A program made the position numbers and the translations under genes. A stretch of DNA of 47,250 nt, from contig JBGTNK010000109.1 of NCBI GenBank assembly GCA_041743125.1, forward strand, positions 1-47,250. The letters are read 5' to 3'. The notes under the pieces were generated by a model that was given only the letters and a program-made list of their open reading frames with translations, was not told the origin of the DNA and ran no database searches. Below, one piece after another: positions 7,973 to 15,878 of this stretch. How positions within the stretch are numbered: the stretch's first letter is position 1; each line of letters begins with the position of its first letter. The stretch is from Terrimonas_B sp041743125 (lineage in GTDB: Bacteria > Bacteroidota > Bacteroidia > Chitinophagales > Chitinophagaceae).

Positions 7973-8773
7973 TTAAAAGGTTTTATTGTTGTTGATAATC
8001 GCAAGCATTTCATTATGAATTTTTCCATTGGTTGCCAGGATCCGGTGCTGGTAGGGCGAAAATTTTTCTCCTTTGAAGTCAGTGACTGTTCCTCCGGCTT
8101 CTTCTACTATTATATAACCCGCTGCACTATCCCAGGCTTCCAGTTTGTGTTCATAAAAACCATCAAATCGCCCTGCAGCCACCCAGCACAGATCAATGGC
8201 GGCAGACCCAAGCCGCCTCACCGGAACACCTTTGCGAATAAAACTTTCAAATACTTCCAGGGGGCCATGTGCCATATCAAGATAAGTATATGGAAATCCT
8301 GTAACCAGGCATGCGTTGATGGTTTCGTTTTCTGCGCTTACCTGTATGGGCTTATCATTAAGTGTAGCTCCTTTTCCCTTTTCTGCAAAAAATAATTCCT
8401 GCAGATGGGGGTTATAAACGCACCCCATAATTATTTCTCCATCCTGTTCCAGCCCGATGGATACACAATTGAGTGGTATTCCATGGGCAAAATTGATAGT
8501 GCCGTCTATCGGATCAATGATCCATTTGAATGTTGAATCCTGAACGATCTTGCCTGCTTCTTCACTTAATATATAATGTTCCGGAAATTTATCTTTGATA
8601 ACGGCCATGATGGCTTTTTCAGAAGCATGATCGGCCTCTGTTACGGGATTATTGATCCCTTCTTTATTGGTTATTTTGAAATCAGTATTGAAAAAACGGA
8701 CTATTTCTGCAGCGCCGGCCCGGGCCGCCTCAATCAGTGTGGTTTTAAGCATGCGCAAAGATACCGTCATCAT
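7973..8773 (-). CDS. suhB: Inositol-1-monophosphatase family phosphatase
   Basis: This 266-residue, Mg-dependent, Li-sensitive-type phosphatase shows all signatures of the IMPase family: the metal-binding SEEAG, the WIIDPIDGTINFAHG block, and the C-terminal WDSAAGYIIVEEAGG block. It hydrolyses inositol-1-phosphate and related sugar phosphates; in bacteria without inositol metabolism its substrate is often uncertain. Two start codons are close together (8773 and the ATG at 8752), and neither is decided by a ribosome-binding site. It is divergent from the glycosyltransferase gene, with 79 bases between them, and leads the suhB-thiL-S41 run. Confidence 0.93.
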   Translation of the reverse strand: MMTVSLRMLKTTLIEAARAGAAEIVRFFNTDFKITNKEGINNPVTEADHASEKAIMAVIKDKFPEHYILSEEAGKIVQDSTFKWIIDPIDGTINFAHGIPLNCVSIGLEQDGEIIMGCVYNPHLQELFFAEKGKGATLNDKPIQVSAENETINACLVTGFPYTYLDMAHGPLEVFESFIRKGVPVRRLGSAAIDLCWVAAGRFDGFYEHKLEAWDSAAGYIIVEEAGGTVTDFKGEKFSPYQHRILATNGKIHNEMLAIINNNKTF

Positions 8774-8852
8774 ATAAAGAAGGAAAATGAAATCTGCAAT
8801 TTTGAATACAACATGAAAACTTCGTACTTCGTAGATCTAACATCTTACACTT

Positions 8853-10838
8853 TTGCTTTTATCAGTTATTATAGTCAATTATAATGTAAAACACTTCCTG
8901 GAGCAATGTCTTTACTCCGTATCGAAAGCTATTGCTGAATACCCGGGTAAAGTAAATGCGGGACAAGCGGAGGTTATTGTAATTGACAACAACTCCCATG
9001 ACAATAGCTTAAGCTACCTGCAACCAAAATTTCCGGGCATCCGGTTCATTGCCAACACCGTTAACGTTGGATTTGCCAAAGCCTGCAACCAGGGAGTAAA
9101 GGAAGCGTCAGGGAAATATATTTTATTTCTTAACCCCGACACCATTTTACCAGAGAATTGTTTTCAAAAGTGCATTGCATTTTTTGAATCGCACCAGGAT
9201 GCAGGAGCAATGGGAATAAAAATGCTGGATGGCAGTGGTGTTTTTCTTAAAGAATCAAAACGATCTTTTCCTTCACCACTTACCTCGCTATTCAAATTGT
9301 CAGGTCTGTCTTCCCTATTTCCTCATTCAAAAATTTTCTCCCGGTATCATTTGGGTCACCTGGATCCGGATAAAGATCATGAAGTGGATGTACTGGCAGG
9401 AGCTTTTTTGATGGTAAGAAAAGACGTGCTGGATATCACGGGTGGGTTCGATGAAATATTTTTTATGTATGGGGAAGATGTAGATCTGAGTTACCGCATT
9501 CAAAAAACTCTGAATCCTGCCACTGGAAAAAAATATAAGAATTATTATTTTTCGGGAAGCCCTGTTATCCATTTTAAAGGAGAGAGTACGAAGAGAGCAA
9601 GCATGAATTATGTACGCATGTTTTATAAGGCCATGAGCATTTTTGTAAGAAAGCATTATGGCGGAAGCAGGGCAGGATTTTTTAATTTTTTGATTCACCT
9701 GGGTATATGGATGCGGGCTGCCATGGCAGGAACAGGAAGATTTATCCGCCGCATCGGTTTGCCTCTTATTGATGCCGGGTTGATACTTTTATCTTTCTGG
9801 ATGGTTAAAACAGCATGGAGTAAATATGTAAGACCCGACGTGCAATACGATAATCATTTGTTGTGGATAGCCATTCCCGCATTTACTATCTTATACCTCA
9901 TTACAGCATATTATGCCGGTTTATACGACAGGTGGTATAAGCGGTCTGAATTAGTTCGGTCTACCCTGGTAGCTACTATAGTCTTACTTGCCGTATACTC
10001 CCTGTTGCCCGAAGAGTACCGGTTTTCAAGGGCCATCATTTTATTTGGCGCTGTTCTTTCGTTTATTATAATAGGACTGCTGAGACGGCTTTTAGTAGCC
10101 ACCAGCGTATTAGGTAGCAGCCGGAAATTAAAAGATCATGCCAGTACACTGATCATTGGTTCAGCCACTGAATTTGAAGAAACATTGCAATTGATGAAGG
10201 ATGCCGGCATACAGGAAAAAGTGTTGGGCCGGGTAGCCGTGGAGGATGATGATAAAACCGCAACCGGTCATTGGTCCAAACTGGAATTGCTTTCTCAAAC
10301 CCTTCCATTCAACGAACTAATATTTTGTGAAGGCGCTCTTTCATTCAAAACTATTATTGAATCGGTGAATAAAGCAGGAGGTAAAATAAAAATAAAGATC
10401 CATGCCGCCGGCAGTCAAAGTATAGTTGGAAGTGATTCAAAAGAGAATACCGGGGAAGCTGTCTCCGGTGAAAATGGAGTAAACCTGGCCAATCCTTATT
10501 TCAGGCGCTTAAAAAGATTAGTGGATGTGGCAGTTTCAATAATAATCCTGGTTAGTTTTCCTGTTCATTTGCTGGCGGTGAAAAAACCTTTTTTGTTTTT
10601 TGCTAATTGCATAGCCGTATTGTTTGCTCATAAAACCTGGGTAGGTTATGCCGCCGGGAGTAGCAATTTACCAGGGCTGCGTCCATCCGTTATTTCTGTT
10701 AACGGCATTCCGAATGTATTGAAGCAGGAATTGCCGCTGCAAAGTTTGCAGGTTCTTGATTATTGGTATGCCCGGGACTATGAACCTGGCACTGATCTGA
10801 AAATAATCTGGAAGTCATACAAAAGATTGGGAGGATAG
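8853..10838 (+). CDS. GT2 glycosyltransferase fused to a degenerate sugar-phosphotransferase-like membrane region
   Basis: The 661-residue protein starts at a TTG. An in-frame stop lies 15 bases upstream, and the first residues (LLSVIIVNYN) are exactly where GT2 domains begin. Residues 1 to about 270 are a WbbL-like GT2 domain with VIDNNSHDN, FLNPDT and the catalytic-type MYGEDVDLSYR. About four membrane helices follow (around 305-415). Next comes a Rossmann-like segment (STLIIGSATEFEE), then a C-terminal part recalling WcaJ/polyprenyl glycosylphosphotransferases: KRLVDVAVSIIIL, LPGLRPS, and DYEPGTDLKIIWKSYKR. The catalytic core between these landmarks is missing. It probably adds a sugar to a lipid-linked glycan at the inner membrane. 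The tail may now serve only as an anchor or regulator. Confidence 0.88.
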   Translation: MLLSVIIVNYNVKHFLEQCLYSVSKAIAEYPGKVNAGQAEVIVIDNNSHDNSLSYLQPKFPGIRFIANTVNVGFAKACNQGVKEASGKYILFLNPDTILPENCFQKCIAFFESHQDAGAMGIKMLDGSGVFLKESKRSFPSPLTSLFKLSGLSSLFPHSKIFSRYHLGHLDPDKDHEVDVLAGAFLMVRKDVLDITGGFDEIFFMYGEDVDLSYRIQKTLNPATGKKYKNYYFSGSPVIHFKGESTKRASMNYVRMFYKAMSIFVRKHYGGSRAGFFNFLIHLGIWMRAAMAGTGRFIRRIGLPLIDAGLILLSFWMVKTAWSKYVRPDVQYDNHLLWIAIPAFTILYLITAYYAGLYDRWYKRSELVRSTLVATIVLLAVYSLLPEEYRFSRAIILFGAVLSFIIIGLLRRLLVATSVLGSSRKLKDHASTLIIGSATEFEETLQLMKDAGIQEKVLGRVAVEDDDKTATGHWSKLELLSQTLPFNELIFCEGALSFKTIIESVNKAGGKIKIKIHAAGSQSIVGSDSKENTGEAVSGENGVNLANPYFRRLKRLVDVAVSIIILVSFPVHLLAVKKPFLFFANCIAVLFAHKTWVGYAAGSSNLPGLRPSVISVNGIPNVLKQELPLQSLQVLDYWYARDYEPGTDLKIIWKSYKRLGG

Positions 10839-11010
10839 ATATCCGTTGTAAATAAGAAGAAGAATATTTTTTACATTCAATAATCATATCATTTGGAAAG
10901 CAGCAGGACCATAAGTACATAACAACACACCAATTGTGTATTGTTTACCTTCGCAAACTGTACATAATTACATTGTAACTTTAAACCACCATTGTCCGAA
11001 GCTTGCACCT

Positions 11011-12543
11011 ATGGCAAATATTATTGAAATAAAATTACCAAAGGCCCTCGCCGCAGCCTTGCGGATTCCTCCAAATGATCCCCGCCACCAACAAATACGG
11101 GTATTAAAAAAATTATTAAAAAAAGCAAGGTTTACAGAATTTGGTCAGCAGTACCGGTTTGATGATATATTATTATGCAAGCAACCCGAAGTAAAATTCA
11201 AAGAATTAATCCCGGTACATGATTATAATAAGATATATGAAGAATGGTGGAAGAAAACATTGGATGGTGTACCGGATGTAACATGGCCAGGGAAAATAAT
11301 GTATTATGCTCTCAGTTCGGGTACATCTGAAGCTGCCAGCAAATACATTCCGGTTACTAAGGATCTTCTGCGGAGCAATAGTATAAATTATATCAGGCAA
11401 CTGATCAGTGTATTTGGCTATGAAGATGCCAACAGGAAAGCATTAACGAAAGGATTTCTGATGCTGGGCGGCGCCACCGATCTGCAAAAGGGAGAGGCCG
11501 GTTGGTATTCCGGTGACCTGAGTGGTATACTTGCAAAAAAACGTCCTTTCTGGTTCCAGACATTTTATAAACCGGGTGGTCGTATTGCCGCGATAAAAGA
11601 TTGGAATCAAAAATTGAATGAGATAGTAGAGCATGCAAAGGACTGGGACATTGGATATATTGTAGGGGTGCCTGCCTGGTGCCAGATGTGTATGGAGATG
11701 GTGATCGATCATTATAAGCTGAAAAACATTCATGAGATATGGCCCAATTTCGGCGTCTTTGTTCATGGCGGCGTTTCCTTTGGCCCCTATAAAAAAGGGT
11801 TTGAAAAATTATTGGGTAAGCCCATTGTTTATATAGAAAATTATTTATCCAGCGAAGGTTTTATTGGTTATAAAACAAGGGAACATGCAAAGGGTATGCA
11901 ACTGATATTGAACAATAATATTTTCTTTGAATTTGTACCTTTTGACGAGAAAAACTTTGATAGTGAGGGAAAGATGGTTGAAAATCCTGAAGCCAGGATG
12001 ATCCATGAAGTAGAAGAAGGAAAGGAATATGCCTTGTTGATGAGTACGAATGCAGGCGCATGGCGTTATCTTATCGGCGATACGATAAAGTTTGTGGACC
12101 TGGAAAGAAATGAAGTGGCAATTACCGGCCGCACCAAACATTTTCTTAGCCTGGTGGGCGAACACCTGGGTGTAGAAAATATGAACAAGGCCATACAAAT
12201 GGTAAGCGAAGAATTTAATATCAGTATACCTGAATACACAGTGCTTGGATTTCCCCATCAAAACTTTTTTGCACATAAATGGTATATAGCGACTAATGAT
12301 AAAGTGGATGCAGAGAGTCTAAGAAAACGGATCGATGAAAATCTGCGGACACTCAATGATGATTATGCAACGGAGCGTGACAGTGCTTTAAAGGAAGTGT
12401 TCCTGGAAGTGTTGCCGGAAGAAAAATTCCTGGAATTTATGACACTCAAGGGTAAGGTTGGAAGCCAGCATAAATTTCCAAGAGTGATGAAAGGGAAAAT
12501 GCTGGAAGATTGGAATAAATATTTGGAAACAGGAAAATTATAA
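11011..12543 (+). CDS. GH3-family acyl-adenylate/amino-acid synthetase-like protein
   Basis: I chose the ATG at 11011 because the sequence MANIIEIKLP starts a normal GH3 N terminus; a TTG 75 bases upstream only adds unconserved residues. The 510-residue protein carries family hallmarks: the YALSSGTSEAASKYIPVT adenylate-forming loop, FVHGGVSFGPYKKGF, YLSSEGFIGY, WRYLIGDTIKFV and the ITGRTKHFLSLVGEHL hinge. Plant GH3 enzymes conjugate amino acids to jasmonate or auxin through an acyl-AMP. The bacterial substrates are unknown. It follows the glycosyltransferase gene by 172 bases and is closed by a strong hairpin at 12554-12584. Confidence 0.9.
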   Translation: MANIIEIKLPKALAAALRIPPNDPRHQQIRVLKKLLKKARFTEFGQQYRFDDILLCKQPEVKFKELIPVHDYNKIYEEWWKKTLDGVPDVTWPGKIMYYALSSGTSEAASKYIPVTKDLLRSNSINYIRQLISVFGYEDANRKALTKGFLMLGGATDLQKGEAGWYSGDLSGILAKKRPFWFQTFYKPGGRIAAIKDWNQKLNEIVEHAKDWDIGYIVGVPAWCQMCMEMVIDHYKLKNIHEIWPNFGVFVHGGVSFGPYKKGFEKLLGKPIVYIENYLSSEGFIGYKTREHAKGMQLILNNNIFFEFVPFDEKNFDSEGKMVENPEARMIHEVEEGKEYALLMSTNAGAWRYLIGDTIKFVDLERNEVAITGRTKHFLSLVGEHLGVENMNKAIQMVSEEFNISIPEYTVLGFPHQNFFAHKWYIATNDKVDAESLRKRIDENLRTLNDDYATERDSALKEVFLEVLPEEKFLEFMTLKGKVGSQHKFPRVMKGKMLEDWNKYLETGKL

Positions 12544-12553
12544 TTTGTGTGGA

Positions 12554-12584
12554 AACCAGCGTAATGTATTTGCATTAGCTGGTT
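12554..12584 (+). terminator. Hairpin terminator after the GH3-family gene
   Basis: AACCAGC and TAATG (12554-12560, 12562-12566) pair with CATTA and GCTGGTT (12573-12577, 12578-12584) around a six-base loop, with one bulged G. The hairpin lies 10 bases after the stop and is followed by an A-rich rather than U-rich tail, so it may be a weakly canonical terminator or an mRNA 3'-end stabiliser. Confidence 0.6.
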
Positions 12585-12812
12585 TATAGAAAAAATGTTT
12601 CTTATGGGTTTATTAGCAGGTTCAAATTAAAGAAGAAATATTTTTAATTTTAGCTGAACTATCATCAAAACTCTCACCTTCTATTAAGGTGCATCAGGTT
12701 GTATTATTAGTATTTCATAGCCAGTAGTTCGGAACTTGACAAATCATATTAAGATAGCTGGAACTATTCCATCGCATCATAACGGGTAGTTTCAACTTCG
12801 TAATGGCACCTT

Positions 12813-13439
12813 ATGATTGAAGCTTTTCTCAAAGGTATTACCCTGGGTTTCCTGCTTAGTATTGCAGTAGGGCCGGTTATATTTTCTATTATCAAGCAAA
12901 GCCTTAATAATGGGCACAAAGGTGGAATGACGTTTGTATTAGGCGTTTCTGCCAGTGATATTTTCCTGGTGTTGATCAGCAATGTATTCACAGAATTTTT
13001 TATCAGCTTTAGCACTCACCGAACACAAATCGGCATTGGAGGTAGTGTGTTCCTGATAGTAATGGGCGTTTATTTTTTATTCTTTAAAAAAATAAGGGTG
13101 GATGGCCTTGGTCAGCAGATCATTTCCGTTTTCAGCAAGGGAGATTATATCAAAGTCTTTCTGTCCGGATTTTTAATGAATACATTAAATCCCGCCATAT
13201 TACTTTTCTGGATCACCACATCCACCACTTTTGTTGGCGATACCATTCAGCAGCGCCTCATCATATTTATCACCTGCCTGTTGTTTGTGCTTGCTGCTGA
13301 TATCACTAAAGTGATGCTGGCAGGAAAGATTCGTAACCGCCTGACACCACATAATATTCATCTTATCAACCGCCTTAATGGTATTATCCTTATAGGTTTT
13401 GGCATAGCTATGATATGGGGCTTGCTTTTGTTTGCCTGA
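12813..13439 (+). CDS. LysE-family translocator
   Basis: The 208-residue product is an inner-membrane exporter with about six helices. The family signature is at the start: GITLGFLLSIAVGPVIF followed by SLNNGHKGG, where LysE/RhtB proteins have G-x-x-x-G-x-x-x-A. An FLMNTLNPAILLFW segment near residue 120 is the second conserved block. LysE members export basic amino acids, homoserine lactones or other small amino compounds; the substrate here is unknown. It heads a + strand run with the exported protein at 13492 and mtgA, with gaps of about 50 and 40 bases. Confidence 0.93.
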   Translation: MIEAFLKGITLGFLLSIAVGPVIFSIIKQSLNNGHKGGMTFVLGVSASDIFLVLISNVFTEFFISFSTHRTQIGIGGSVFLIVMGVYFLFFKKIRVDGLGQQIISVFSKGDYIKVFLSGFLMNTLNPAILLFWITTSTTFVGDTIQQRLIIFITCLLFVLAADITKVMLAGKIRNRLTPHNIHLINRLNGIILIGFGIAMIWGLLLFA

Positions 13440-13491
13440 AGCCGTTGGTGATTTTAACATTTTATAGCCTGCAGGATTGTAAGTTTGAGAG

Positions 13492-14004
13492 ATGAACCGG
13501 CTATTCTTAATAAGTATTTGTTTTTTTACTTCGGTTCTTTGCTATGCTCAAACCGGGTATCTTTTTGTAAAAAAGGGTATCCGTAAGAAACAAATATATA
13601 CAGAAGGCTCGCCCATATACCTGCGTTTACAGAACGATCAATTGATGAGTGGCCGGATCACCCGGTTGATGAATGATACCATTTTTTTAAGTGGCCTCCC
13701 CGTTCCCCGAAAAGACGTGAAAGAAGTGATCATCTATAATACCGTCCGTAAACCATTTCATATCTCTGCACAAGATCTGCTATTGATAACAGCTGGCGCT
13801 GCAATGGTTACCGGTGGATTAACTTTAAGCAAACAGGCAGAATTCAAAGAGGCGTTGATAGCCGGTTCTGTTATCGGCTATGGACCTCTTGGCGTGGGGT
13901 ATTTAAAAAATAAAATCTCATTAAAGCGAAAAAAATATAAAATCGGAAAAAAATTCCATTTACAGTTAATTGATTTTTATCTTCCGCCGAAACGGGCCTT
14001 TTAA
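13492..14004 (+). CDS. Exported protein of unknown function
   Basis: I do not recognise a family. The 170-residue product has a clear signal peptide (hydrophobic residues 4-17, cleavage near CYAQ). A beta-rich stretch follows that reads like a small SH3-like or barrel domain (GSPIYLRLQNDQLMSGRIT, then DTIFLSGLPV). Two hydrophobic segments lie around residues 97-115 and 122-137, and the tail is strongly basic (KRKKYKIGKK). It may sit in the inner membrane facing the periplasm. It lies between the LysE gene and mtgA in a likely operon, which hints at but does not prove an envelope role. Confidence 0.75.
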   Translation: MNRLFLISICFFTSVLCYAQTGYLFVKKGIRKKQIYTEGSPIYLRLQNDQLMSGRITRLMNDTIFLSGLPVPRKDVKEVIIYNTVRKPFHISAQDLLLITAGAAMVTGGLTLSKQAEFKEALIAGSVIGYGPLGVGYLKNKISLKRKKYKIGKKFHLQLIDFYLPPKRAF

Positions 14005-14044
14005 ACCCGATGCAATGATTTAATTTTTAATATTGCAGCTCAAC

Positions 14045-14758
14045 ATGAAAAAGAAAGGTTTTTTCCCGGTGTTATTGCGATGGATAAAAAAGATTTTAAT
14101 TATTCTTTTCGTTGCACAATTACTCTATATAATTCTTTTGAAATGGATCAACCCTCCCATTACCATCACTCAACTGGTGAGTTGGGTAAGCGGTCATGGA
14201 TTAAAAAGAGATTATGTAGGTAATCAGTCCATTTCCTATACAGCAAAGCTGGCCGTAATTTCTGCAGAAGATCAGTTATTTGCTGATCACAGCGGATTCG
14301 ACTGGAAGAGTATAAAAAAAGCGATGAAGTATAATGAAAAAAAACCCGGGCGGGTGAGAGGCGCCAGCACTATATCCCAGCAAGTGGCAAAGAATGTTTT
14401 CCTATGGCAGGGCCGATCCTGGATTAGAAAAGGATTGGAAACCTATTTTACATTTATGATAGAATGGATATGGGGAAAAAAAAGAATACTGGAAATGTAT
14501 TTAAATGTGAGCGAAATGGGCCCCGGAATTTTTGGCATTGAAAGGGCGGCCAATATATATTTTAATAGGCCGGCCCGTGATCTTAGTCGCCAGGAGTCAG
14601 CACTTATTGCAGCCTGCCTGCCCAATCCAAAACGGTATAAGGTGAAACCGGCCTCACCATACGTAATGGCCCGCTCAAGGAAAGTAATGCAGCAAATGAA
14701 TTTCATTCAGCCAGACCCTGATGTACAAGAGTTGATAGGCATAAAAAAAAATAAGTAA
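14045..14758 (+). CDS. mtgA: Monofunctional peptidoglycan glycosyltransferase
   Basis: MtgA polymerises lipid II into glycan strands at the inner membrane. I place the start at the ATG at 14045; a TTG four codons upstream is the only alternative. The 237-residue protein has an N-terminal anchor (about 13-34) and a complete GT51 domain. The catalytic Glu (E75) is in ISAEDQLF, followed by a HSGFDWKS stretch, RGASTISQQVAKNVFLW and the second Glu in ILEMYLNVSEMG. There is no transpeptidase domain, so it is not a class A PBP. It closes the run with the LysE and exported-protein genes. Confidence 0.95.
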   Translation: MKKKGFFPVLLRWIKKILIILFVAQLLYIILLKWINPPITITQLVSWVSGHGLKRDYVGNQSISYTAKLAVISAEDQLFADHSGFDWKSIKKAMKYNEKKPGRVRGASTISQQVAKNVFLWQGRSWIRKGLETYFTFMIEWIWGKKRILEMYLNVSEMGPGIFGIERAANIYFNRPARDLSRQESALIAACLPNPKRYKVKPASPYVMARSRKVMQQMNFIQPDPDVQELIGIKKNK

Positions 14759-14777
14759 TATAAATGGTTAAAAAGGG

Positions 14778-15353
14778 CTAGCTCATCAGCTTGTCCACTG
14801 CCCGGATCGCTGTCTGTAGTCTTTCGTGGTAATTGCCACTGATTTCTTTCCAGGGGACAGCCTGGTTTATTAATAATTCTTTATAGATGAGAAATAATTT
14901 TTGCCTTGTTTCCGCATCGGGATATTCCCTTAATTCATCTTTTACCCAGGGCAGATCCGTATTGCACAATAGATACAGGTCATATTTTCTTTCGGCAATC
15001 TGATCCATAATATAAGGGTGACATTTATCAAAAACAAATTCACACCAAACTTTCATTACATACATGTTCGTATCTATAAAGAGAGGAAAAGGTTGGCTGC
15101 CCAATGGGCCCGGCGAATGCGAATCTAAACGACCGATCAACGATTGAGCATATTCATCTTCCAGTTTCAGCTGGCCTTTTGCAATATGAAGCAGGTCATC
15201 ATAATTATAATTGGTTCCATTCTTTAATAGATATTTCCTGGCATATTCAGGACACCATAAAGTATTATATTGGTCGGCCAGTTGCTGGCACAAGTTGCTT
15301 TTGCCGGTGCTTTCGGGGCCCAGGATGACGATCTTTTTCAGCATATAATGCAA
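14778..15353 (-). CDS. Stand-alone nicotinamide riboside kinase-like ATPase (NadR C-terminal domain homologue)
   Basis: The 191-residue product has a P-loop GPESTGKS close to the N terminus (ATG at 15353 or 15344). It shares a line of features with the kinase half of nadR at 15879-16892: PEYAR after the P-loop, YNYDDLLHIA, a FIDT Walker-B-like strand, LPWVKDELRE in the position of the kinase lid, and SGNYHERLQ near the end. It is therefore a paralogue of the ribosyl-nicotinamide kinase domain without the adenylyltransferase domain. A likely role is phosphorylating nicotinamide riboside or another nucleoside. It is separated from nadR only by the hsp20 gene on the other strand. Substrate is inferred. 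Confidence 0.85.
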   Translation of the reverse strand: MHYMLKKIVILGPESTGKSNLCQQLADQYNTLWCPEYARKYLLKNGTNYNYDDLLHIAKGQLKLEDEYAQSLIGRLDSHSPGPLGSQPFPLFIDTNMYVMKVWCEFVFDKCHPYIMDQIAERKYDLYLLCNTDLPWVKDELREYPDAETRQKLFLIYKELLINQAVPWKEISGNYHERLQTAIRAVDKLMS

Positions 15354-15459
15354 TATACATGGTTGCCAGGTTCTCCTTTATGAAGCACCTAAAAACATTT
15401 TAATTCCTGTATTGTTATTTCTTTTGTAATCTTATTTTTTCATATAAAAAAACAAAGAC

Positions 15460-15858
15460 ATGAACTACAATCAGTCATGTGCCGCAAAAGGCAATTATTC
15501 CGGAAACAGGAACCGGCACCTGTTTAACCGTTCACTGCAAAGAGCCGCTGTAAACGTGTATAAAACAGACAGCAGCTTTGAAATGCTGGTATTTGCTCCC
15601 GGCCGCATCAAAGAAAACTTTAACCTGGGTGTAAAGGGAAGAGAACTCACTGTTTCCTATACTCCGCCCGAGGGTTTTCCGAGGTTTGAATGGGTGCAGC
15701 GGGAGTACAGCCGGGGTGGATTTGAAAGAACCTTTGCCCTCGATGAAAACATTGACATCAGCAAAATCTCTGCGAAGTATGAGGATGGGGTTTTGCAGGT
15801 TAGTTTACCGGTCATTGCCGGCAAAGAGGTCAGTAACCAGGAGATCAAAGTAAGTTAA
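15460..15858 (+). CDS. Small heat-shock protein, Hsp20/alpha-crystallin family
   Basis: The 132-residue protein is an ATP-independent holdase that binds unfolding proteins in the cytosol. The alpha-crystallin domain runs from about residue 28 to 125, with MLVFAPGRIKENFNLGVKG at its start, a FERTFALDENID strand and the hallmark GVLQVSLP. A C-terminal EIKV fits the I-x-I docking motif. The N-terminal arm is short. Its transcript would end in the hairpin at 15881-15912, which is shared with the convergent nadR. Confidence 0.92.
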   Translation: MNYNQSCAAKGNYSGNRNRHLFNRSLQRAAVNVYKTDSSFEMLVFAPGRIKENFNLGVKGRELTVSYTPPEGFPRFEWVQREYSRGGFERTFALDENIDISKISAKYEDGVLQVSLPVIAGKEVSNQEIKVS

Positions 15859-15878
15859 CAAAACATTTGAATGGAAAA

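Noticed and set aside
7817..8395. A long + strand frame across the thiL-suhB junction
   Set aside because: It is antisense to two secure genes and carries no motif.
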